A stretch of 32,341 nucleotides of DNA, taken from NCBI GenBank assembly GCA_021732625.1, contig JAKFUP010000083.1, positions 1-32,341 of the forward strand, written 5' to 3'. The notes under the pieces were generated by a model. That model was not told where the DNA came from and made no database searches. It saw only the letters and a program-made list of their open reading frames with translations. Below are positions 1 through 7,072 of the stretch, piece by piece. Source of the stretch: Hyphomicrobiales bacterium (GTDB lineage: Bacteria > Pseudomonadota > Alphaproteobacteria > Rhizobiales > Xanthobacteraceae). Made by a program: the position numbers and the translations under genes. Every line of letters starts with the position of its first letter. Position 1 is the stretch's first letter.

Positions 1-132
1 CACGACAATTGTCTTGAGGTTGCGATCCTCAACGGCAAGCCCGCCGACGTGCAGCACGTCGCCGATCATGTGTTCGCCGAGCGTGGTGTGCGCTACGGCC
101 GTGTGGTGATGATCCCGCCGGATGTGGACTAG
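1..132 (+). CDS. nikR: Nickel-responsive transcriptional regulator NikR, C-terminal fragment
   Basis: Partial gene; its 5' part lies before the window. Frame 1 is open from base 1 to a TAG stop and encodes the last 43 residues, beginning HDNCLEVAIL and ending MIPPDVD. This matches the end of the NikR C-terminal metal-binding (ACT-like) domain, where E. coli NikR has a very similar HDDCLEIAVL stretch; the Cys here corresponds to the nickel-ligand Cys95. The following GVRYG segment is also typical of the family. NikR is a ribbon-helix-helix repressor that binds Ni(II) and shuts off nickel uptake genes; its DNA-binding part and targets are not visible here. The stop shares bases with the stop of the convergent downstream gene (CTAG at 129-132). 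Seen: the motif. Known: the family function. The nickel uptake operon is not in view. Confidence 0.85.
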   Translation, partial: HDNCLEVAILNGKPADVQHVADHVFAERGVRYGRVVMIPPDVD

Positions 133-971
133 CTTGCCGCCGCTCGCGGCTTCGACTTGCCGAGTTCTTTCGCCATGGCGCTGATCAAGGGCCGCATGAA
201 GAAGGCATCGTTGTCAGGATAGATGCTCGCGCGCAGGCCGTAGTTGCCGAGTTCGTCCGAGACGACAGGTCCGACCGATGCGATCGGTGTGCGCTCGAGT
301 CCGGCGCGAAGACGATCCTCGCAGTTGTGCGCTTTCGCCGTATCCATCAGCCGCCGCACCTGGCCTGAACTGGTCAGCGCGATCGCATCGACGCGGCCGG
401 ATGCCATCTCGTCGATCGCAGTGACGATCGAGCCTTCGGCCGCCTGCGGATCGTAGACATACGGCAGCACGGAATCGATCTCGGCGCCCAATGACTTGAT
501 CGCGGCGATCAGCTTCGCATGGTCGCGGTCGGGATAAAGCTGCAAGGCTAGCCGCCGGCCCTTCAGATTATGCTTGCCCAGCATCTCCGCAATGCCCTCC
601 GACGTCGGCGTTTCGGTGATTTCTTGCGCCTCAAGGCCAAGTTCGCGCAGCGCGCGTACCGGCTTCGGCCCGCGGGCAAATTTACGGGCCTTGCCGAGCG
701 CCGCGACAAACTCCGCCTCTAGTCCGATCCGGCGCACCACGGTCATGATCCGCCGCAAGCCTTCGCCGGTCATCAGCACGAGATCGTCGAACGGCTGCGC
801 CACAAAGCGCTTGATCCACGCTTCAATCGGAGCCGCATCCGGCGCATCGTGAATCACGAACATCGGGCACTGGATCACATCCGCGCCTTGGTCAGCGAGC
901 ATGCGCGAGAACTGCGCTTCCTCGCGTGTCTCCAGAATCAGAATGCGGTAGCCGTTGAGGCGGTCGGCCAT
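129..971 (-). CDS. hemD: Uroporphyrinogen-III synthase (HemD family)
   Basis: Encodes 280 residues. The N-terminal ILILETREEAQFSRML segment and later IDAIALTSSGQVRRL and PIASVGPVVSDEL stretches follow the pattern of HemD, which has two alpha/beta domains and cyclises hydroxymethylbilane to uroporphyrinogen III in cytoplasmic tetrapyrrole synthesis. HemD sequences diverge strongly, so the assignment rests on overall pattern and length (usual range about 240-280), not on a strict active-site motif. No hemC or other haem gene is adjacent, so this could be a stand-alone copy or a paralogue used for sirohaem or another tetrapyrrole. It is convergent with nikR, and the two stop codons overlap in the palindrome CTAG. 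It is divergent from purU across about 157 bases that must hold both promoters. Confidence 0.8.
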   Translation of the reverse strand: MADRLNGYRILILETREEAQFSRMLADQGADVIQCPMFVIHDAPDAAPIEAWIKRFVAQPFDDLVLMTGEGLRRIMTVVRRIGLEAEFVAALGKARKFARGPKPVRALRELGLEAQEITETPTSEGIAEMLGKHNLKGRRLALQLYPDRDHAKLIAAIKSLGAEIDSVLPYVYDPQAAEGSIVTAIDEMASGRVDAIALTSSGQVRRLMDTAKAHNCEDRLRAGLERTPIASVGPVVSDELGNYGLRASIYPDNDAFFMRPLISAMAKELGKSKPRAAAS

Positions 972-1128
972 ATACGTTGTCCTTGTGCGTCGTCCTTGCG
1001 TAATCAGAAACCTGTACTAAACCACAAACAGCTTGCTCCGCCATTGTCACGGACCTGAGCATTGGCGCAATCGCACCGGGATGATAGAGCAACCCGGCGT
1101 TCCCTCATCGGCTGCACACATATTCATC

Positions 1129-1989
1129 ATGCATCATCGCCAGTTCGTTCTGACCCTGTCCTGTCCCGATCAGCCCGGCATCGTTGCAGCCGTCTCGGCA
1201 TTCCTGTTCGAGAACGGGCAGAATATCTCCGACGCCCAGCAGTTCAACGATATCGAGACGCGGCAGTTCTTCATGCGCGTGGTGTTTGAGGCGAACAAGC
1301 CGGTCACGGTCGAGGCACTGCAGGCTGCGTTTCAGCCGATCGCCGAGCGCTTCAAGTTCGGCTGGCGCATGCGTGACCGCGCCAGTCGCCAGCGCGTCAT
1401 GCTGCTGGTTTCGAAATTCGATCATTGTCTGGCCGATATTCTCTATCGCTGGCGTACCGGCGAACTGGAAATGCATCCGACCGCCATCGTCTCCAATCAT
1501 CCCGTCGAGACCTATCATGGTCTCGATTTGTCCGGCATACCGTTCCACCATCTGCCGGTGACGACAGCGACCAAGGCAGAGCAGGAAGCTTCGATCCTCA
1601 AGCTGATGGCTGACACCGACACCGATCTGGTCGTGCTCGCGCGTTATATGCAGGTACTGTCGGACAACCTCGCGCGCGGCCTGTCCGGCCGCTGCATCAA
1701 CATCCACCATTCGTTCCTGCCGGGCTTCAAGGGCGCGAAACCCTATCATCAGGCGCATGAGCGCGGCGTGAAGCTGATCGGCGCGACCGCGCATTATGTC
1801 ACCGGCGATCTCGATGAGGGGCCGATCATCGATCAGGATGTCGAGCGCATCAGCCATCGCGACGATCCGGAGAGCTTGATCCGCAAGGGCCGCGATATCG
1901 AGCGCCGCGTGCTGGCGCGCGCCATTCGTTATCATCTGCAGGATCGGGTCATTCTCAATGGCCGCAAGACGGTGGTGTTCACCGATTGA
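1129..1989 (+). CDS. purU: Formyltetrahydrofolate deformylase PurU
   Basis: Hydrolyses 10-formyltetrahydrofolate to formate and tetrahydrofolate, balancing the one-carbon pool and feeding formate-dependent purine synthesis. With the ATG at 1129 the protein has 286 residues, normal for PurU. Residues about 5-85 form an ACT-like regulatory domain ([18 protein letters not shown]) and residues about 88-280 a formyltransferase domain. The catalytic triad shared with GAR transformylase is present: Asn191 and His193 in [10 protein letters not shown] and Asp229 in DLDEGPII. An in-frame ATG at 1081 and an upstream frame to 1033 exist, but they would add a non-family N-terminus; the Shine-Dalgarno signal at 1129 is weak, so the start is the least certain part. 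It lies in front of a MetE-like gene, in a neighbourhood rich in methyl-group metabolism. Confidence 0.93.
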   Translation: MHHRQFVLTLSCPDQPGIVAAVSAFLFENGQNISDAQQFNDIETRQFFMRVVFEANKPVTVEALQAAFQPIAERFKFGWRMRDRASRQRVMLLVSKFDHCLADILYRWRTGELEMHPTAIVSNHPVETYHGLDLSGIPFHHLPVTTATKAEQEASILKLMADTDTDLVVLARYMQVLSDNLARGLSGRCINIHHSFLPGFKGAKPYHQAHERGVKLIGATAHYVTGDLDEGPIIDQDVERISHRDDPESLIRKGRDIERRVLARAIRYHLQDRVILNGRKTVVFTD

Positions 1990-2106
1990 TCGCTGCCGGA
2001 ACCGGTACCTCGATCCTTCAAGCCAGGCTATAGGTTCTGCCAAGGCCGGAACCAAACATCCGGCAGCAGTATGCCGCCATTCTTTCGGTGGCCGGGGAGA
2101 GCGATC

Positions 2107-3222
2107 ATGTTGAGAACAAAGCCGCCATTCCGGGCCGATGAAGTTGGAAGCCTGTTGCGCCCGCAGAGCATCAAGCAAGCTCGCGCGCAGTTCGAAAAAG
2201 GTGAGATCGGCGCGGCCGCGCTGAAGCGCATCGAAGACGATGAAATCGTCAAGGTCGTACGCAGGCAGCAAGAGATCGGCCTGAAGCTCGCGACCGACGG
2301 CGAGTTTCGCCGCTCGTGGTGGCATTTCGATTTTCTTGCCGGGCTGACCGGCTGTGAGCTCTATCATCCCGAGACGGGGATCCAGTTCGCCGGCATTCAG
2401 ACGCGCAACGACTCGGTGCGTGTCATCGGCAAGCTCGATTTCCCGGCCGATCACCCGATGCTGGATCACTTTCGTTTCCTGAAAGCGCAGTGTGACGCTG
2501 TGGGTAACACGCCGAAGATGACGATTCCGTCGCCGGCGGTTTTGCATTTTCGCGGTGGCCGCAAGGCGATCTCGAAGGACGTCTATCCGGATATTGAGCC
2601 ATTTTTCGACGATCTCGGCAGGACTTATCGCAAGGCGGTGAAGGCGTTCTACGACGCCGGCTGCCGCTACCTGCAGTTCGACGATACAGTGTGGGCTTAT
2701 CTCTGCTCGCAGGATGAACTGAACAAGGTGCGCGCGCGCGGCGAGGATGCGGACAATCTGCAGCAGATTTACGCGCGCATGATCAACTACGCGATCGCCG
2801 ATCGCCCTGCCGATATGGTCATCACAACCCATGTTTGCCGCGGCAATTTTCGCTCAACCTGGATTTCGTCGGGTGGCTATGAGCCTGTCGCCGAAACCAT
2901 GCTGGCCGGCACCAACTATGACGGCTACTTTCTTGAGTACGATTCCGAGCGCGCCGGCGGCTTCGAGCCGCTGCGTTTTCTGCCGAAGGGCGACAAGATC
3001 GTCGTGGTCGGCGTGATTACGTCGAAATTCGGTGAGCTTGAGAAGAAGGCCGACATCGTGAGCCGGCTTCAGGAAGCCGCGAAGTATGCGCCGATGGAGC
3101 AACTCGCTGTGTCGCCACAATGCGGCTTCGCTTCGACGGAAGAGGGCAATATCCTCTCGGAAGACGAGCAGTGGGCCAAGCTTGCGCTCGCTGTCGAGAT
3201 TTCCCGAGAGATGTGGGGCTGA
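2107..3222 (+). CDS. Short MetE-type cobalamin-independent methyltransferase (methionine synthase II family)
   Basis: Encodes 371 residues, about half the size of MetE, and corresponds to the catalytic C-terminal barrel only, like Bacillus YxjG/YxjH. The zinc-thiolate site of the family is complete: His242 and Cys244 (THVCRGN), Glu277 (YFLEYDS) and Cys339 (SPQCGF). The enzyme very probably transfers a methyl group to a thiol such as homocysteine; the methyl donor cannot be read from the sequence, and short family members do not necessarily use methyl-triglutamyl-folate. The ATG at 2107 follows GGGGAGA with good spacing, and I prefer it over the upstream frame from 2071. The neighbours purU and, after two small genes, metK and ahcY fit a role in the methyl cycle. 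A 9-base inverted repeat sits upstream (1992-2000 and 2059-2067). Confidence 0.87.
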   Translation: MLRTKPPFRADEVGSLLRPQSIKQARAQFEKGEIGAAALKRIEDDEIVKVVRRQQEIGLKLATDGEFRRSWWHFDFLAGLTGCELYHPETGIQFAGIQTRNDSVRVIGKLDFPADHPMLDHFRFLKAQCDAVGNTPKMTIPSPAVLHFRGGRKAISKDVYPDIEPFFDDLGRTYRKAVKAFYDAGCRYLQFDDTVWAYLCSQDELNKVRARGEDADNLQQIYARMINYAIADRPADMVITTHVCRGNFRSTWISSGGYEPVAETMLAGTNYDGYFLEYDSERAGGFEPLRFLPKGDKIVVVGVITSKFGELEKKADIVSRLQEAAKYAPMEQLAVSPQCGFASTEEGNILSEDEQWAKLALAVEISREMWG

Positions 3223-3277
3223 GCCGTTGGCGAGAGACGTGGCTGCAATTAGCATGGCTGTGAAATAGGAGTTCGGC

Positions 3278-3592
3278 ATGCCCGGTTTTCAATGCACATC
3301 GCCTGCGATCCCGACGTTGCAGCAGGACGACCCAACGCTGCGGATCACGCGCTGGGATTTCGAGCCAGGCTCGGTCACCGGGTGGCACAAGCACGGCTGG
3401 CCGTACTTCGTCATCATGCTGACCGATGGCGTGCTGCAGATTCACGATGGTGCGAAGGTTACCGACGTGCCGCTGGTCAAGGGTCAGTCCTACATGCGGC
3501 AATCCGGCGTCGAGCATGACGTCATGAATGGCTCGCAGCATCCGATCAGCTTTGTCGAAATCGAAGTGAAGCAGCCTGATGCGCTCGTCTAG
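3278..3592 (+). CDS. Small single-domain cupin protein
   Basis: Encodes 104 residues and is essentially one cupin beta-barrel. The first cupin motif is visible around residues 25-45 (EPGSVTGWHKHGWPYFVIML, with two His near the usual metal position), and the second as GQSYMRQSGVEHDVMN around residues 68-84 with another His. A metal-binding fold is therefore likely. The substrate is not predictable: single-domain cupins include dioxygenases, isomerases and non-enzymatic sensors. A clear AGGAG ribosome-binding site lies 6 bases before the ATG. The gene follows the MetE-like gene by 55 bases on the same strand and could be co-transcribed with it, but no functional link can be shown. Confidence 0.8.
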   Translation: MPGFQCTSPAIPTLQQDDPTLRITRWDFEPGSVTGWHKHGWPYFVIMLTDGVLQIHDGAKVTDVPLVKGQSYMRQSGVEHDVMNGSQHPISFVEIEVKQPDALV

Positions 3593-3640
3593 GGCCTGCT
3601 TTACCGAGCTGACTAAGGTCGCTGCCAAGCAGGTGCAACA

Positions 3641-4108
3641 ATGAAGAAAGTAAAACCCTCCGCGAAGAAAAGCGAAGCAAGGGAGACAAAAAGCGCAGAC
3701 TCACCCTCTCGGCTGATCGATGCGCGGATTGATGAACTTGGCGACTGGCGCGGCGCGATGCTTGCGCGGGTCCGGGCTCTTATCAGGAAGGCCGATCCTG
3801 AAGCGGTCGAGACGTGGAAGTGGCGAGGGGTTCCGGTCTGGGAGCATGCCGGCATTATCTGCACCGGGGAGACTTACAAAGCTGTCGTGAAGCTGACTTT
3901 CGCCAAGGGTGCCTCGCTGAAGGACCCGTCGCGTCTCTTCAACTCCAGCCTCGAAGGCAACATGCGGCGCGCCATCGACATTCATGAGGGCGACAAGATA
4001 AATGAAAAAGCGCTGAAGACGCTTATTCGCGCCGCTGTGGAACTGAACACGTCAAAGCAGGCTTCCGCTCGCCCGGCTCGTTCCCCAAAGAAACCCAAAG
4101 GCGCTTGA
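3641..4108 (+). CDS. DUF1801 domain protein
   Basis: Encodes 155 residues. The centre (about 25-135) resembles the DUF1801 / YdhG family: an IDARIDELGDWRGAMLARVRALI helix, then the WKWRGVPVWEHAG strand pattern and VVKLTFAKGASLKDPSRLF, which is characteristic of this uncharacterised small-domain family. Both ends are rich in Lys, Ala and Ser (start MKKVKPSAKKSEAR, end ARPARSPKKPKGA), which suggests basic, probably disordered tails that could bind nucleic acid or a membrane surface; this is inference only. The Shine-Dalgarno signal is weak (CAGGTG). It is 48 bases downstream of the cupin gene on the same strand. Cellular function unknown. Confidence 0.75.
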   Translation: MKKVKPSAKKSEARETKSADSPSRLIDARIDELGDWRGAMLARVRALIRKADPEAVETWKWRGVPVWEHAGIICTGETYKAVVKLTFAKGASLKDPSRLFNSSLEGNMRRAIDIHEGDKINEKALKTLIRAAVELNTSKQASARPARSPKKPKGA

Positions 4109-4121
4109 GCGGCCGGTTTAT

Positions 4122-4208
4122 GCGTGCTGCGTTGGGCAACACGCGGGCGTCCGAACGCTAGACAAACGAGCGCGACTAAAAGGTCGATCCGGGAGAAATC
4201 AGGCCCGG
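4122..4208 (+). promoter_or_regulatory. Candidate structured leader RNA upstream of the HTH-methyltransferase/metK genes
   Basis: Four stem-loops can be drawn in a row: 4122-4144 (8-base stem with one mismatch), 4147-4158 (GCGT/ACGC around CCGA), 4173-4186 (CGAC/GTCG around TAAAAG) and 4189-4208 (CCGGG/CCCGG). Each is short and GC-rich DNA forms such hairpins by chance, so this is only a candidate. It does not match the SAM-II, SAM-V or SAM/SAH riboswitch layouts as I know them. No transcription start has been identified. Confidence 0.25.
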
Positions 4209-4268
4209 GATAATGGTCCGAGGCGGCTTTTCTTTCGTGGGAATGGCGTGTTAGGAGGATTGGGCTGA

Positions 4269-4397
4269 ATGTCGCTGCCCACTCCATCCCACCAAATCGC
4301 ACCGCATGAAAAACGACGCCTTGCTGGCTCAGATTTCCGACTACTGCCGCGGGGCGGGGATGGCGGAATCGACCTTTGGCCGCCGGGCCGTCAATGA
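4269..4397 (+). CDS. Possible 42-codon leader ORF with strong ribosome-binding site
   Basis: An AGGAGG at 4253-4258 is the best Shine-Dalgarno sequence in this gap. It stands 10 bases before an ATG at 4269 that opens a 42-residue frame (MSLPTPSHQIAP at its start, TGA at 4395-4397). This frame overlaps the first 92 bases of the main gene at 4306 in another frame. The main gene has no obvious ribosome-binding site of its own and no in-frame start codon closer to the AGGAGG. The small frame could therefore be a translated leader coupling translation into the main gene. No homology is recognised, and it may equally be chance. Confidence 0.25.
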   Translation: MSLPTPSHQIAPHEKRRLAGSDFRLLPRGGDGGIDLWPPGRQ

Positions 4398-5661
4398 CGG
4401 AAAACTGGTGTCACGTTTGCGCGAGGGCAAGCGGATCACGACTGACACGCTGGACCGCATTCACGCATTTCTCGGCGACGGATTGCCCGGCGGTTCTGCT
4501 CCAACGCCGCGCCCTGCGCCGCCCATCGAGCGGCGCGATCCACGCGGCAATTTTCGTTTTTTCGAGAACCGGCAGAAGTATCTGCTGTTCGTGCACACCT
4601 GTTCGGAAAAGCGCGTCATCGCAGATCGCGTGGCGCTCGAGCTTGGCAGCATCCACCCCCGGCCGCCGGCGCTGCGTTTGTTCGATGCGGGCTTGGGCGA
4701 CGGTACGGTGCTTGCCCGCGTCATGCGCGCGATGCACGGCCGTTTTCCTCACATGCCATTTTATATCGCCGGCAAGGAGATCAGTTTCGAGGACGTGCGC
4801 CTTGTTCTCGACAAGGTGCCGGATCGCCTGTTCGAGCACCCGTCCAGCATCGTTGTTCTGACCAATATGAACTACGCGGAGGCACCCTGGCTGACGCCAA
4901 AATCGCCCGCCGCTGCCGCCAGCATGATCTGGCGTGACGTGCCATTACGGGGCAATTCGGCAGGCGATTTCGAGACGCAGATCGCTGCGCAAATTCCTTT
5001 TCTGGAAGAGAACTGGCGCGCGAGTGTATCGCCCCGCTCGGGCATGCCGGTCTATGAGCGGCCGGTCGTGTTAGTGCTCTACCGCGAGGACCATCGGTTC
5101 CTGCTGGATTCGATGATCCCGCGCCCTGGCCGGTCCGAAGCCAACTTCGACCTCGTGATCGCCTCGCAGCCGTATCGCGCCCGATCGTCGGTTAATTTCC
5201 GCGCCAAACGGATCATTGCGCCGCTGGCGCAAGCACTGCGGGCCGGAGGGCGGCTGATCGGAATTCACTCTCACGGGCAGGATCCCGGAATGGAGATCGT
5301 CCAGTCTGTCTGGCCCGGAGAAAATCCTTTTGCGGTGAGCCGTCATGAGCTGCTGAGGGCCGTTAAATATGAACTCGGATCGGCCGGGCGGGACCTCAAT
5401 TTTAATGCCTATGCCGATAGCCGCTCGATCTTCAGATATGATATGGAAGCGCTGCCCAACGAGGTCACAGGCCCCATTGGGACGTCCACGGCCTTTGCGG
5501 CCTGGAACGCGGCGGTGTATGTGGCTCAGGTCGAAGATGACCGGCTGACGGAAGTCACCCAGAGCGGCCGCTACCTCGATGCCACCAGAGAGGTTTTGCG
5601 CAAGCACAACGGCCTCTGGTTCTACGACGAATCCTATGTCATCTCGCGCAGGCGGGACTGA
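4306..5661 (+). CDS. HTH-like plus SAM-methyltransferase-fold protein upstream of metK, function unknown
   Basis: Encodes 451 residues. Residues about 5-55 ([20 protein letters not shown], then [12 protein letters not shown]) look like a compact helix-turn-helix domain. After a Pro-rich linker (about 60-75), residues about 90-450 resemble a Rossmann-type SAM-dependent methyltransferase: [12 protein letters not shown] is a convincing motif [11 protein letters not shown] fits motif IV, and [14 protein letters not shown] resembles the strand-5 region. I recognise no named family. It starts at the first in-frame ATG, lacks a clear ribosome-binding site, and ends 58 bases before metK on the same strand. 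The context suggests a protein that binds SAM and either methylates a substrate or senses SAM to control metK. That role is inference; the fold reading is moderate and the substrate unknown. Confidence 0.75.
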   Translation: MKNDALLAQISDYCRGAGMAESTFGRRAVNDGKLVSRLREGKRITTDTLDRIHAFLGDGLPGGSAPTPRPAPPIERRDPRGNFRFFENRQKYLLFVHTCSEKRVIADRVALELGSIHPRPPALRLFDAGLGDGTVLARVMRAMHGRFPHMPFYIAGKEISFEDVRLVLDKVPDRLFEHPSSIVVLTNMNYAEAPWLTPKSPAAAASMIWRDVPLRGNSAGDFETQIAAQIPFLEENWRASVSPRSGMPVYERPVVLVLYREDHRFLLDSMIPRPGRSEANFDLVIASQPYRARSSVNFRAKRIIAPLAQALRAGGRLIGIHSHGQDPGMEIVQSVWPGENPFAVSRHELLRAVKYELGSAGRDLNFNAYADSRSIFRYDMEALPNEVTGPIGTSTAFAAWNAAVYVAQVEDDRLTEVTQSGRYLDATREVLRKHNGLWFYDESYVISRRRD

Positions 5662-5688
5662 CGCTCCATCTGAAAGTTCAACACAGGG

Positions 5689-5712
5689 CCGCCGGGTTCC
5701 GGCGGAAGAGGA
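5689..5712 (+). promoter_or_regulatory. Hairpin overlapping the metK ribosome-binding site
   Basis: CCGCCGG (5689-5695) and CCGGCGG (5699-5705) form a perfect 7-bp GC stem with a 3-base loop. Its 3' arm runs into the purine-rich Shine-Dalgarno sequence GGAAGAGGA just before the ATG at 5720. Folding would partly mask the ribosome-binding site, so it could tune metK translation. It is too simple to be called a riboswitch, and no run of T follows to make it a terminator. Confidence 0.4.
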
Positions 5713-5719
5713 TCGATTG

Positions 5720-6916
5720 ATGCGCGGGTCTTATTTGTTCACCAGTGAGTCGGTTTCGGAAGGTCACCCGGACAAGGTGTGCGACCGGATTTCGGACGAG
5801 ATCGTCGATCTGTTCTATCGCGAAGGACCGAAGGCCGGCATCGATCCGTGGGCAATCCGGGCTGCGTGCGAAACGCTGGCGACGACCAACAAGGTGGTGA
5901 TCGCGGGTGAGACTCGCGGACCCGACACCGTTACCAACGATCACATCGAAGCTGTCGTTCGCAACGCGATCAAGGACATCGGCTACGAGCAGGAGGGCTT
6001 CCACTGGAAGACCGCCGACATTCAGATTTTATTGCATCCGCAGTCTGCCGATATCGCGCAAGGCGTCGATGCGCTGCAGCCCGGCACCAACCAGGAAGAG
6101 GGCGCTGGCGATCAGGGCATCATGTTCGGTTACGCCACCAACGAGACAGCAGAGCTGATGCCGGCGCCGCTGTTCTATGCCCACAAGATTTTACGGCTGA
6201 TCGCGGAAGCGCGCCACGCCGGCACCGAGAAGGTGCTCGGCCCAGACTCTAAGAGCCAGGTCACCGTGCGCTATGAAAACGGCAAGCCGGTCGGCGTGCG
6301 CGAGATCGTTGTCTCGCATCAGCATCTGATCGAGGACATGACGTCCAATCAGGTGCGCGAGCGTGTCGAGCCTTATGTGCGCAAGGCGCTTCCCGAGGGC
6401 TGGATCGGCAAGGATACAGTTTGGCACATCAATCCGACCGGCAAGTTCTTTATCGGCGGTCCTGACGGCGACAGCGGTCTGACCGGCCGCAAGATCATCG
6501 TCGACACCTATGGCGGTGCAGCTCCCCATGGCGGCGGCGCATTCTCCGGCAAAGATCCGACGAAGGTTGACCGCTCGGCAGCTTACGCGGCGCGCTATCT
6601 CGCCAAAAACGTTGTCGCCGCCGGTCTTGCCGATCGCTGCACGCTGCAACTCGCCTACGCCATTGGCGTCGCACGTCCGCTGTCAATCTATGTGGATACC
6701 CACGGCACCGGCAAAGTGAGCGAGGACAAGATCGAGACGGCCGTTGCGAAAGCGTTCGACCTTACTCCGCGCGGTATTCGCAAGCATCTCGACCTCAACA
6801 AGCCGATCTACGCCCGTACCTCCGCATACGGTCACTTCGGCCGCGCGCCCGACAAGGACGGCGGTTTCTCGTGGGAGAAGACCGATCTCACCGACGCGCT
6901 CAAGAGCGCTGTGTAA
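5720..6916 (+). CDS. metK: S-adenosylmethionine synthetase
   Basis: Makes S-adenosylmethionine from methionine and ATP in the cytoplasm. The 398 residues are near full family length. All three repeats of the MAT fold are covered: the N-terminal [19 protein letters not shown] stretch binds ATP and metal, [12 protein letters not shown] is the first MetK signature, and [19 protein letters not shown] is the glycine-rich second signature. I chose the ATG at 5720 because it gives the usual [18 protein letters not shown] start and follows GGAAGAGGA; the longer open frame from 5579 overlaps the upstream gene and adds no family sequence. It lies 58 bases after the HTH-methyltransferase-like gene and 156 bases before ahcY, so the three may be transcribed together. 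A small hairpin overlaps the ribosome-binding site. Confidence 0.98.
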   Translation: MRGSYLFTSESVSEGHPDKVCDRISDEIVDLFYREGPKAGIDPWAIRAACETLATTNKVVIAGETRGPDTVTNDHIEAVVRNAIKDIGYEQEGFHWKTADIQILLHPQSADIAQGVDALQPGTNQEEGAGDQGIMFGYATNETAELMPAPLFYAHKILRLIAEARHAGTEKVLGPDSKSQVTVRYENGKPVGVREIVVSHQHLIEDMTSNQVRERVEPYVRKALPEGWIGKDTVWHINPTGKFFIGGPDGDSGLTGRKIIVDTYGGAAPHGGGAFSGKDPTKVDRSAAYAARYLAKNVVAAGLADRCTLQLAYAIGVARPLSIYVDTHGTGKVSEDKIETAVAKAFDLTPRGIRKHLDLNKPIYARTSAYGHFGRAPDKDGGFSWEKTDLTDALKSAV

Positions 6917-6936
6917 TTAGCTATCCGCCGCTCTTC

Positions 6937-7052
6937 ACCTCTCCCCGTTAACGGGGAGAGGTCGGATCGCAAGCGATCCGGGTGAGGGGCATTTTGAATG
7001 ATGGGCCGCGACGGCCCTCACCTTAACCCTCTCCCCGCAGGCGGCGAGAGGG
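6937..7052. repeat. Palindromic intergenic repeat element between metK and ahcY
   Basis: The gap holds a set of nested inverted repeats. 6937-6962 is a perfect 26-base palindrome (ACCTCTCCCCGTT and its complement). GGATCGC/GCGATCC pair at 6964-6979, GGTGAGGG (6981-6988) pairs with CCCTCACC (7015-7022), GGGCCG/CGGCCC pair at 7003-7017, and CCCTCTC (7027-7033) pairs with GAGAGGG (7046-7052). The layout, with CTCTCCCC arms and a GATCGCAAGCGATC centre, is the dispersed extragenic palindrome found in many copies in Bradyrhizobium-group genomes. Transcribed, it would fold strongly between metK and ahcY and could stabilise, attenuate or process the mRNA. Only this one copy occurs in the window. Confidence 0.85.
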
Positions 7053-7072
7053 CGTGAAGAAGGAACAGCAAC

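Noticed and set aside
1105-2832. 575-codon open frame on the minus strand across purU and the MetE-like gene
   Set aside because: It is antisense to two genes with intact family motifs, encodes an Arg/His/Ala-rich chain without any recognisable domain, and is explained by the biased third codon positions of GC-rich genes.
4109-4305. SAM-II, SAM-V or SAM/SAH riboswitch before the HTH-methyltransferase/metK genes
   Set aside because: The GCGACTAAAAGG stretch recalls the 3' end of SAM-II, but the required 5' GATTTA-type stretch and P1 pairing are missing. I keep only a generic structured-leader candidate.
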